Shown here piece by piece: positions 34,826-42,053 of a DNA stretch of 64,000 nucleotides. The DNA is from Woeseiaceae bacterium (GTDB lineage: Bacteria; Pseudomonadota; Gammaproteobacteria; Steroidobacterales; Woeseiaceae): NCBI GenBank assembly GCA_021773075.1, contig JAJFKT010000026.1, positions 372,356 through 436,355 of the forward strand, given 5' to 3'. Positions within the stretch are counted from its first letter, which is position 1, and every line of letters begins with the position of its first letter. Under the pieces are notes generated by a model. It had not been told where the DNA came from. It was given only the letters and a program-made list of their open reading frames with translations, and ran no database searches. The position numbers and the translations under genes are program-made.

Positions 34826-35905
34826 ATGGACAGTTTCGAGTTCGCAATTGTTGGCGCGGGCTGGCGCAGTGATTTTTTCCTGCGAGCGGCAGCGGCGCTG
34901 CCGCAAATGAAAATTTGCGGCGTGGTCGTGCGCAACGAGTTGCGAGCAAAAGAGCTCGAATCCAGATGGGGCGTGCCCTGTTTTGTATCTACTGCCGATT
35001 TGATGCGTAACTCGCGGCCATCATTTGTTATCGCGAGCGTTTCGGCCGAAGCGATGCCAGACGTGTGTACAGAACTGGCTGGGCATGCGGTTCCAATCCT
35101 GGCTGAGACACCCCCTGCCACGGATCTTGAAGGGCTCGTGCGCCTGTACCAGCGACTCTCCGATTCCGGTGCCCGAATTCAGGTAGCCGAGCAATACTGG
35201 GCGCAGCCCTTACACGCGGCAAGGCAGGCCGTCGTTGATAGCGGCGTTTTGGGGCCTATCAACCAGGTCAACCTGTCTGTCTGCCATGGCTACCACGCGA
35301 TGAGTTTGATCCGTCGCCTGCTCGGCGTCGGTTTCGAGTCGGCCCGAATTCGTGGGCAGCGATTCACAAGTCGCGCTATCGCCGGCCCGGACCGTTCAGG
35401 CCCACCCGGTGAGGAATGCATCGTCGACGTACAGACCGACTATGCATCACTGGATTTTGGCGAACGTATTGGAGTTTATGAATTTTGCCTGCCGCAATAC
35501 CGAAGCTGGATTCGTGGCCAGCGTGTTTGTATTCGTGGTGAGCGTGGCGAGATTATCGACGACCGGGTGACTTATCTGAAAGACGAAGTCACGCCCATCA
35601 GCGGCCGCCTTGAACGCCACGAGGCCGGCCGTAATGGCAACCTCGAGGGCCTGCACCTGAAAGGCATTCAGTTCAAGGACGACTGGGTGTACCGCAATCC
35701 TGCGATACCGGCGCGACTGTCGGATGAGGAAATCGCCGTGGCGCAATGTCTGCTCGACATGCAGCGCTTCTTGGAGCAGGGCAAGTCCTTCTACAGTCTC
35801 GAAGAGGCCAGTCAGGACCAGTATTTGGCGCTGGCCTGCACGAACGCTATCGAGACCGGTGACACCGTGCAAACCGAGCCGCAGATGTGGGCGAGTCAGA
35901 GTTGA
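34826..35905 (+). CDS. Gfo/Idh/MocA family oxidoreductase 3
   Basis: The 359-residue protein begins FAIVGAGWRSDFFLRAAAAL with a Rossmann fold. Where most relatives have EKP it reads AETPPATDLEGL, so the family's catalytic Lys is replaced by Thr. It continues with VAEQYWAQPLHAARQAV and VCHGYHAMSLIRRLLG, a His-rich site. The missing Lys suggests altered chemistry or a non-catalytic partner of the neighbouring oxidoreductases. AGGGGAT precedes its ATG; it lies 16 bp after gene 2 and its 3' end overlaps the convergent fourth family member by 10 bp. Confidence 0.75.
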   Translation: MDSFEFAIVGAGWRSDFFLRAAAALPQMKICGVVVRNELRAKELESRWGVPCFVSTADLMRNSRPSFVIASVSAEAMPDVCTELAGHAVPILAETPPATDLEGLVRLYQRLSDSGARIQVAEQYWAQPLHAARQAVVDSGVLGPINQVNLSVCHGYHAMSLIRRLLGVGFESARIRGQRFTSRAIAGPDRSGPPGEECIVDVQTDYASLDFGERIGVYEFCLPQYRSWIRGQRVCIRGERGEIIDDRVTYLKDEVTPISGRLERHEAGRNGNLEGLHLKGIQFKDDWVYRNPAIPARLSDEEIAVAQCLLDMQRFLEQGKSFYSLEEASQDQYLALACTNAIETGDTVQTEPQMWASQS

Positions 35906-37113
35906 TCGAGGCCGTTCCGCAGCAGTAATTCCGATATATCGACGGGCTCACCCGAGGCAACCGAGGTTTCTGCCGCAACGCCTACGACCACCGACCAGAA
36001 CGCGTCCATTGCCGTCGGGCCTTCGCTTTTGCCATTGTCGATACTGTCAACGAAATGCACATGTTCGAAGAACGTTGCGCCGTTGTGACCCGACTCTTCG
36101 ATGGCCACTGGGTAACTTGGCGTCGTCATGCGGGACGGAAAGGTCTCGCCGCCAAAAATTTCGAGCTGCGACTTCAGAGGAAGCCCCGGCAGAAAATCCA
36201 TATTCTCCGACGCGCGCAGTCGACCGATATCGCCGCAGAGGACGATCTCCTCATAAAACATCGGCACGAACATCGCGAGCTCGAAGCTTCCGCGTACGCT
36301 GTTTTCATAATCGATAACGACCATCGCATTGTCGAGGATGTCCGACTTGCCGTTCTCGTGCTCAAAGTTCTTAAAGTTGACTGCCATGCTTCCGGACGCA
36401 TATACGCGCCGCGGTCGCGCCCCTGCAAACAGGTTGATTAAATCAAAATAGTGACAGCACTTTTCAACCAGTGTGCCGCCCGAATAGCGTGAATACTTAT
36501 TCCACTGGCCTACCTTGTCGAGGAATGCCATGCGGTGTTCGACCATACTAATGAGCTTGACGTCGCCCAGTGTCTTGCGCACCAGTGCCTCATGAATGGC
36601 CTCCGCATAAATCGCCTTGTAGCGATACTGCAGCCCAACCTGAAATATCTGCTCATGCGCGTCCGCAATTTGGGCGATCTCGTATGCATCGGGAATCGTC
36701 GTCGCGACGGGCTTCTCGACCAGAATATGCTTCCCGGATTTCGCCGCCGTTCGGACCGCGTCAATATGCGTGTAGTTCGGTGTGCAAATTATCAGGCCAT
36801 CAACGTCCGGATCGGAGCAGGCCTCCTCGATAGTCGCATATATCCTCAGCGGTTCATCGCGATGAATCGCGTGTGAGGCTTTGGCATTCTCAACGCTCAA
36901 CGGTTCAGGATCGTATACACCATTGATTGTCGCTCGGCCCTCGAAGTTGGTGACGCGAATGTGTTCCTGACCCATCGTGCCGGCGCCAATGACATTGAAA
37001 CGGTATTTGGCGGGTTCAGCCGCGAACAGGTACTTGTCCTTGTCGGCGACAAGGCTTGTGTGGCCATAGCGACTGGCAAAATCGCGACTCCAAAATTCTT
37101 TTCCCTTCGGCAT
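35896..37113 (-). CDS. Gfo/Idh/MocA family oxidoreductase 4, candidate NAD-dependent sulfoquinovosidase or sugar dehydrogenase
   Basis: The 405-residue protein has a roughly 40-residue N-terminal extension, the Rossmann motif FNVIGAGTMGQEHIRV, ILVEKPVATTIPDAYE with the catalytic Lys, GLQYRYKAIYAEAI, and SGGTLVEKCCHYFDLINLF, where Lys and His are likely active-site residues. It is longer than the other three family members. NAD-dependent sulfoquinovosidases (glycoside hydrolase family 188) belong to this superfamily, and the gene is read in the same direction as the aldolase, so this is a candidate; the sequence alone does not prove it. ATG 37113 is chosen; GTG 37170 in the same frame is an alternative. 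No strong ribosome-binding site supports either. Confidence 0.75.
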   Translation of the reverse strand: MPKGKEFWSRDFASRYGHTSLVADKDKYLFAAEPAKYRFNVIGAGTMGQEHIRVTNFEGRATINGVYDPEPLSVENAKASHAIHRDEPLRIYATIEEACSDPDVDGLIICTPNYTHIDAVRTAAKSGKHILVEKPVATTIPDAYEIAQIADAHEQIFQVGLQYRYKAIYAEAIHEALVRKTLGDVKLISMVEHRMAFLDKVGQWNKYSRYSGGTLVEKCCHYFDLINLFAGARPRRVYASGSMAVNFKNFEHENGKSDILDNAMVVIDYENSVRGSFELAMFVPMFYEEIVLCGDIGRLRASENMDFLPGLPLKSQLEIFGGETFPSRMTTPSYPVAIEESGHNGATFFEHVHFVDSIDNGKSEGPTAMDAFWSVVVGVAAETSVASGEPVDISELLLRNGLDQL

Positions 37114-37222
37114 CAGCGTGGTCCGATTAGTGTTGATTTGGTCGGTCCGGAGGACCGATGGTTTGCCCACAGATTATCATGGTGTTGAAGTCTTCCGGCC
37201 AGGTGCAGGCCTGGTTCATGGC

Positions 37223-38269
37223 TCAATCCTGAAACCCGGCGTAAGCGACTCGAAAATCGGGACCCAACGACGCTGGATCTGTACCGCCGTCGACAAAGTA
37301 CTCGTGTGCGTGCCAGGGCTTTGCAGCGGAATCGGTTAGCGCGTTGAGATCGCGCATGTAGGGTACGCCGATTGTTCGAAGCTCCGTTCGGATTGAGTCC
37401 CAATCCGGAAACGACTGAAACGCGGCCTGCCAAATCGCGCGGCCGGCCAGGTAGCCTGACGCGCCCGCCGCATACGCGTGCGTCAAAACGCGCCTGAAAT
37501 CATCCATACCTGCTCCGGCAGACAGCATTACCCACGGTCGACCCGCTTCTTCTCCCAATGCGTCGAACCACTGCTGCGCATCGGCTGAACCTTCTTCGCC
37601 TACACCGGGAACGTCTTTTGCTGGAAGAGGGCTCTCGAGCTTGAAAACGTCAACACCGAAATCAGGGGCCGCAAAGGCGCGGACGCTTTCCAGGACCAGC
37701 TCGGGCTTTTTAGTCTTCATTTCGATGTAGTCGGAAGTCTGCTCCGAATCGGCTGCAAGGGGATAGACGAGCAACTCGAAGACGAACGGAATATCGTACT
37801 TCGCACAGGCCGCACCGATGCGTGCAACGAAGTCTTTCTGCTTACTCTTCACCGTGTCACCTGCATCCGGGCGATACCATGCCAAAACCTTTACTGCATC
37901 ACCGCCAACACGCTTAATCTTCTCCACGGACCAGTCATTAATCTCCGACGACAGTCGTCCTGCTGGCGTTTCTTCAAATATCGAATCCTCGAGTGTCAGG
38001 ATCAGGCCCCGGGTCGGGCTATATGCCGAGACACCGGCGGGATAGGCGTAGTGCGGGTCCAGCAGCATTGCACTGGACTCGCTCTGCAGTTCCTCGATCA
38101 ACAACTTCTTGAAATCAGCCACTCCTGCCCACGGTGCTTCGGCGAGACCCAGTTTGTCCTTGATATGATTCTTGATCGGCGGACGCTGATCAACGGCCGT
38201 CATCTTGAAACGTCCATTTGTATCCGCCATTCGACGCATGCCCCAAATCTTGCCGGCCGATAATTTCAT
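37223..38269 (-). CDS. LacD/YihT-like class I aldolase, probable sulfofructose-1-phosphate aldolase
   Basis: The 348-residue protein follows the LacD/YihT pattern: GRFKMTAVDQRPP at 19-31, AMLLDPHYAYPAGV, DAVKVLAWYRPD with Lys127, GVDVFKLESPL with the Schiff-base Lys210, PWVMLSAGAGMDDFRR, and GASGYLAGRAIWQ. YihT of E. coli splits 6-deoxy-6-sulfofructose 1-phosphate into dihydroxyacetone phosphate and sulfolactaldehyde, while LacD uses tagatose 1,6-bisphosphate. No galactose or tagatose genes are present, whereas a matching palindromic operator ties this gene to suyA. Its length exceeds YihT (about 290), mainly through insertions near 215-245 and a longer C-terminus. It starts 28 bp downstream of the operator. 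Confidence 0.8.
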   Translation of the reverse strand: MKLSAGKIWGMRRMADTNGRFKMTAVDQRPPIKNHIKDKLGLAEAPWAGVADFKKLLIEELQSESSAMLLDPHYAYPAGVSAYSPTRGLILTLEDSIFEETPAGRLSSEINDWSVEKIKRVGGDAVKVLAWYRPDAGDTVKSKQKDFVARIGAACAKYDIPFVFELLVYPLAADSEQTSDYIEMKTKKPELVLESVRAFAAPDFGVDVFKLESPLPAKDVPGVGEEGSADAQQWFDALGEEAGRPWVMLSAGAGMDDFRRVLTHAYAAGASGYLAGRAIWQAAFQSFPDWDSIRTELRTIGVPYMRDLNALTDSAAKPWHAHEYFVDGGTDPASLGPDFRVAYAGFQD

Positions 38270-38296
38270 GTCGTGATTGCCTTTGTCTAGAAAACA

Positions 38297-38316
38297 TATG
38301 TCTTATATAAGACATA
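38297..38316. promoter_or_regulatory. Probable GntR operator, aldolase promoter
   Basis: This is the best copy of the motif: a perfect 20-bp palindrome centred on GTCTTATATAAGAC (38300-38313). It lies 28 bp upstream of the aldolase start codon and overlaps AT-rich promoter sequence. The match with the copies at 24174 and 30339 argues for one regulator acting on all three promoters. Confidence 0.8.
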
Positions 38317-38395
38317 GTTTACCACTAAATACTGGGCTTGTGCTTCCCACAAGTTCACGCACGTCGTTTTCTTGGGATATCCCGTGGCGACCGAC

Positions 38396-39583
38396 CTAGG
38401 GAATTTGCTCCTGAAGCCACTGATGGACGCGTACATTTAAACTTCCGCCGGGACCGACCAGATTATCAACTCGACCCTCGTTCGTGAAAACGACGTAGCC
38501 AGTATTGTTGGCCGGATCCAGTTCAGTGACATGCGTCATCTCAGTGCCGGCACCGGTATGCCCAATCCAGCCAGGGTTCGGCTGAGCCTCGCGCCAGATA
38601 AGACCTATGTTGGAGTTGTAGGCAAGCTGGTTATTGGCCGGTGTTATCGTCGTCAACATCTGCTGTATAGAAGCTGCTTGCAATATTTGATTGCCGTTGA
38701 GACTGCCGCCGTTGAGTATCGCTCGCATGAAGTTGGCCCAGTCGGCAGTAGACGTGAACAGCCCGCTAATCGGGTAAAACCAGGTTGAGAACTGTGTTGT
38801 TGGATTATTGTTGGCATCGAAGAGCGCGGCAACTTGTGTGGGATCAAGATCAGGAAAGTGATGGCTGGTATTGTTCATAGCCAATGGTGCAAAGATGTTC
38901 AGCTTGCAGTAGTCGATAAAGTGCATTCCGGACAGCTGCTCCACGAGGTAGCTCAGCAGCACCATGCCGAAGTTGGAATTTCTGTGTACGCTGCCCGGCT
39001 CACCGCTCATCCAGATGGCGTCCCGGTATTTCGCGCTGCCGGGCGTCAGAACCTCTTCAATGAGCGGATGCAATTGCACTATTTCTGATGAGTCGAAGGC
39101 AAAAAACAACTCATCCGTGGTTTGTCCGAACGCCGGATTCGCCAGGCCCGCGGCATGTTGCATTAGCATTCTTGTGCTAATGACCTTGTTAGGGAAATTT
39201 GGGTTTCGAACCGGGAACGGCAAGTAATCGCCGATATCCTTATCAATATCCAGCGATCCTAATTCGACCTGCTGCATTACTGCTACAGAGATGATCAGCT
39301 TTGCAATCGACGATGCTTTGTAGAGCGTTGTCTGAGTTGGAGCCAGAGTTTTGGCAGCATCCATAAAGCCCGCGGTATGGCTGTAGATGATGTTGCCGTC
39401 TTTAACGGCCAACATAGCCACTGACCCGATATTGCTGTTGTCAGCAATAAAATCATCCAGTATCTGATCCATGTTGAGCGGGGTCGGGACAGGTGCCGTT
39501 GGCCGCAGCCCGGAGCTGTTATTCCCGCCACCGCAGCTCACCACTAGCAAGCAAACCGAAAGCAATATTGCTATTTTTCGCAT
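38396..39583 (-). CDS. Serine-hydrolase lipoprotein of the class C beta-lactamase fold
   Basis: The 395-residue protein has a lipoprotein signal with lipobox VVSC (Cys17), a low-complexity linker, and a penicillin-binding/beta-lactamase class C domain: SSIAK with nucleophile Ser92 and Lys95, MLMQHAAGL, and GHTGAGTEM as the third motif. The second motif, normally YSN, reads NSN (HRNSNFGM), so the catalytic Tyr is replaced by Asn. It is probably an esterase or D-peptidase-like protein of the inner face of the outer membrane, or inactive. ATG 39583 directly follows a GTG that could also start translation. A 37-bp palindrome lies 9 bp upstream. Confidence 0.8.
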   Translation of the reverse strand: MRKIAILLSVCLLVVSCGGGNNSSGLRPTAPVPTPLNMDQILDDFIADNSNIGSVAMLAVKDGNIIYSHTAGFMDAAKTLAPTQTTLYKASSIAKLIISVAVMQQVELGSLDIDKDIGDYLPFPVRNPNFPNKVISTRMLMQHAAGLANPAFGQTTDELFFAFDSSEIVQLHPLIEEVLTPGSAKYRDAIWMSGEPGSVHRNSNFGMVLLSYLVEQLSGMHFIDYCKLNIFAPLAMNNTSHHFPDLDPTQVAALFDANNNPTTQFSTWFYPISGLFTSTADWANFMRAILNGGSLNGNQILQAASIQQMLTTITPANNQLAYNSNIGLIWREAQPNPGWIGHTGAGTEMTHVTELDPANNTGYVVFTNEGRVDNLVGPGGSLNVRVHQWLQEQIP

Positions 39584-39591
39584 CACCCCGC

Positions 39592-39628
39592 CTAAACCGG
39601 TCTAAAGCTCTGATTTAGACCGGTTTAG
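39592..39628. repeat. 37-bp perfect palindrome upstream of the serine-hydrolase gene
   Basis: Arms CTAAACCGGTCTAAA (39592-39606) and TTTAGACCGGTTTAG (39614-39628) are exact inverted copies with a 7-base loop. Each arm itself holds the partial palindrome AAACCGGT. It lies between the end of the aldehyde dehydrogenase gene and the start of the serine-hydrolase gene, so it could be an operator pair or a stem that ends aldehyde dehydrogenase transcripts. No T-run follows on the minus strand. Confidence 0.6.
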
Positions 39629-39713
39629 CGGCAAAGGTTGCGAGTGACTAGGCGACATTGACTATTTCAGCGTGTGATCGTAAATGAACGAACGCGTTGT
39701 GAGCGCGCAATCT

Positions 39714-41300
39714 CTACGTCAGCGCCGGAGTCGACCAAGCCTGTGGCAACTCGCCCTCGTCGAAAATGATTTCGCGATGACCGCTCCAGGTTGCGGTAAT
39801 AGCTTCTGGCGTGCCTATTCCCGCACCGCGCGGGTCGCCACTCGGGCCGAACCAATGATTCTGTGGCGCTCCAGTCGTACGTGCACGCATGCCGCAGTAG
39901 GTTGTGCCATTGACCGTGGCTCGAAGAATGCGATTTTGAAATTGCACGTCTGCGGAAACAACAGCTGCGGTGAGGTGGTTCGACATACGTTCGAAAAGGG
40001 AAAGAACAGTATCGATTTCATTGGCCCCATAACTTACGACGATCTGAAATGGGCCAAATAGCTCCGTTGTCAGAAGGTCAAAATGCGTGTCAGATATCTC
40101 GGAAAGCGGCGCGCGAATTGCGGTTGGCTCGTAGGCACCAAAAGAGTCAGGGATGTTGTGCCCGGTAAGAGCGACACCGCCAAACAGCAGTTCTGTACCG
40201 GGGACGTCAAGAACTGTATCTATGTGTGCGCGAATCTGGTCGTTGCTCCACGATAAGACAGGACCAATCGACAGGTCTTTCAAATTCCGTCTGCTCGCCA
40301 AGGCTTTGAGTTTCGGCAGCAGGGCGTCGATCCAATTATCGTGGACGAAAAGCACACTTTGCGCCGAGCATTTTTGACCCGATGCGTTATACGCATCTTC
40401 GTCGGACTGCCATGCAACGTAATCGAGCCAGTCGTGATCGAAATCGGGCCCGATAATTTTCCAGTCGAAGCCGGCATCTTCGAGTCGAACCTTGCCATTG
40501 ACTGCGGTGCTGACTCGCTCCGCGACCGTACTTGAGCCGGTAAACTGAACCAGGCGGATCTGGTCTGCGGCCGAATCAATAAGTTCGCCCATCTTCTCGC
40601 CGCGACAGTGAATCAAGTCAATGTCATCCGCTGAAAGCCCACAATGAATCAGCATTCTCAGGAACTGCTCGAACACTACACTGACTTTTGAGTCGACTTT
40701 GACAAGCGGACGATTGCCCATGAATAGCGCGCCAAGGGCCTGCAATGCAGGGATTTCCAGAGGAAAGTTAAATGGCGCGACAACGACGACCGGTCCGAAC
40801 GGCCAGCGATAACCACGGGATTCCTGCCCAGCGTGATCACCGGGATTTGAAAACCCGCGACCAAGGAATCGAACACCATCGCCAGCAAAATTTTCCAGGA
40901 ATACGCGTGTGACGACTACCTCATTTAAACACTGCTGCCAGCTTTTCGGCATCACTCTCTGCGTGAGCTTCGTGAAGTACTCTTCGACCTCAGGTGTTGC
41001 GAGCAATGCGGCGGACTTCGCACAGACGCGCCCAAGGTGAACATAACGGTCACTGTTTTTGAGCGGATTATGCAGACCGGACTTTGGGCAAGAGTTAAGC
41101 CCGTCAATGAACGGTGCTACATCCTGCGTATCGGGGACTTGCAGGAAGTTCGAACCACCAAGTGGGTCACGGATGTCGTCCCTGTTGGTGCCGTCCGATT
41201 CCCAACGCCCACCAACAAGGTTTTGAACTATCCCGGGATTCGATGAATCCATAGCGTCAAAAGGATCCACCGTTGCGAATGATTTCCAGCTTGTTGACAT
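39714..41300 (-). CDS. ALDH12-like delta-1-pyrroline-5-carboxylate dehydrogenase
   Basis: The 528-residue aldehyde dehydrogenase resembles the plant ALDH12 class: GYRWPFGPVVVVAPFNFPLE, LVKVDSKVSVV, RLEDAGFDWKIIGPD with the general-base Glu, YNASGQKCSAQSVLFVHDNW with the catalytic Cys, and TTGAPQNHWFGPSGDPRGAG. This class oxidises glutamate semialdehyde/pyrroline-5-carboxylate to glutamate. The start at ATG 41300 has AGGT upstream; a longer frame to 41375 has no support. It is separated from the sulfosugar operator by the serine-hydrolase gene, so it is probably proline metabolism and not the sulfolactaldehyde dehydrogenase, though the latter cannot be excluded. Confidence 0.85.
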   Translation of the reverse strand: MSTSWKSFATVDPFDAMDSSNPGIVQNLVGGRWESDGTNRDDIRDPLGGSNFLQVPDTQDVAPFIDGLNSCPKSGLHNPLKNSDRYVHLGRVCAKSAALLATPEVEEYFTKLTQRVMPKSWQQCLNEVVVTRVFLENFAGDGVRFLGRGFSNPGDHAGQESRGYRWPFGPVVVVAPFNFPLEIPALQALGALFMGNRPLVKVDSKVSVVFEQFLRMLIHCGLSADDIDLIHCRGEKMGELIDSAADQIRLVQFTGSSTVAERVSTAVNGKVRLEDAGFDWKIIGPDFDHDWLDYVAWQSDEDAYNASGQKCSAQSVLFVHDNWIDALLPKLKALASRRNLKDLSIGPVLSWSNDQIRAHIDTVLDVPGTELLFGGVALTGHNIPDSFGAYEPTAIRAPLSEISDTHFDLLTTELFGPFQIVVSYGANEIDTVLSLFERMSNHLTAAVVSADVQFQNRILRATVNGTTYCGMRARTTGAPQNHWFGPSGDPRGAGIGTPEAITATWSGHREIIFDEGELPQAWSTPALT

Positions 41301-41597
41301 CGTATTTACCTGCAACCGTTCAAGAATTCGTGGCGGTAATATAGTCGATGACAAGGGGCCGACGATAGTCCTCAATGATGAAATTCAGCGGCTTCGTTCA
41401 ATCCAATCCCGGTTTTCATGCATCAAACCATTATGCATCGAAACCTGAGTTCTCAAATTGCTTGAAAGTAGCTTGTATGAGAGTCCGACAATTTCCGAAG
41501 AAGTCGGCTATAGCGGCCAGCCACACTGCAGTGGAGATGCAAGGTCAATCACAGGATTCACTCCGCGAAAACTTCGCGTTCTGATTGAATCTCATCT
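41301..41597. other. Gap without a convincing gene
   Basis: The 297 bp between the ALDH12-like gene and the SWIM-domain gene hold only a 69-codon open frame (41375-41584) with no ribosome-binding site and unnatural composition. It probably contains the promoter of the aldehyde dehydrogenase. I see no clear structure. Confidence 0.5.
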
Positions 41598-41918
41598 TTA
41601 GCTGTTCATAGCTCTAGCAAGTTTTCGCTTCGCAGCCACCGGGCTGTCACCGGCTTTCTCGACAGCCCGAAGTTCATTGAGCGCTTCTTCGACGTCGCTG
41701 CCTTTGAGCAATTCGCACACCTTCGCAACTTCGTCTTCGTTGTCGCTAACAATTGAATTCGTCTTGCCAGCCAATATGTTCGTGCGATGCTTGCAGACAT
41801 TGCCAAACTCACCGGCGGGACAAGTGCAAAGGGCTGTCAGGCTGCTGCCATCCTTGATAAACGTGAGTTCGTAGGGTTCGGCTGCGGAGCCTTTGACTTT
41901 AAAGGTCGTCTGTTCCAC
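41598..41918 (-). CDS. Small SWIM zinc-finger protein
   Basis: The 106-residue protein has a SWIM motif CTCPAGEFGNVCKH (CxC, then C and H), expected to bind one zinc and to mediate DNA or protein contacts. The N-terminal part forms short strands leading to the finger, and the C-terminal half is helical and charged (EVAKVCELLKGSDVEEALNELRAVEKAG). The gene stands alone, divergent from the frameshifted membrane-protein gene. SWIM domains are usually attached to helicases or transposases, so a freestanding small one is less common. Function unknown. Confidence 0.7.
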   Translation of the reverse strand: MEQTTFKVKGSAAEPYELTFIKDGSSLTALCTCPAGEFGNVCKHRTNILAGKTNSIVSDNEDEVAKVCELLKGSDVEEALNELRAVEKAGDSPVAAKRKLARAMNS

Positions 41919-42053
41919 GACATTTTGCCTCTGGTGGTGTGGGATAGACAGTCTAGAGCAAAATGCTCAGCTTCGGAACCCGTCTCGACGATCAGATCGC
42001 GTCAGGACCTGATAGCATTGCCGCACCGGGACCGACAAGCAGGAATTGTCTAT

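Noticed and set aside
37223..38269. Tagatose-bisphosphate aldolase of a galactose/tagatose pathway
   Set aside because: No tagatose kinase or lac genes occur, while the operator links it to suyA; a LacD role is not excluded but less likely.
39714..41300. Aldehyde dehydrogenase as sulfolactaldehyde dehydrogenase
   Set aside because: Its distinctive segments match ALDH12 pyrroline-5-carboxylate dehydrogenases and the operator is not at its promoter; kept only as an open alternative.
41375..41584. 69-residue open frame
   Set aside because: No homology, no ribosome-binding site, and it fills an otherwise promoter-like gap.
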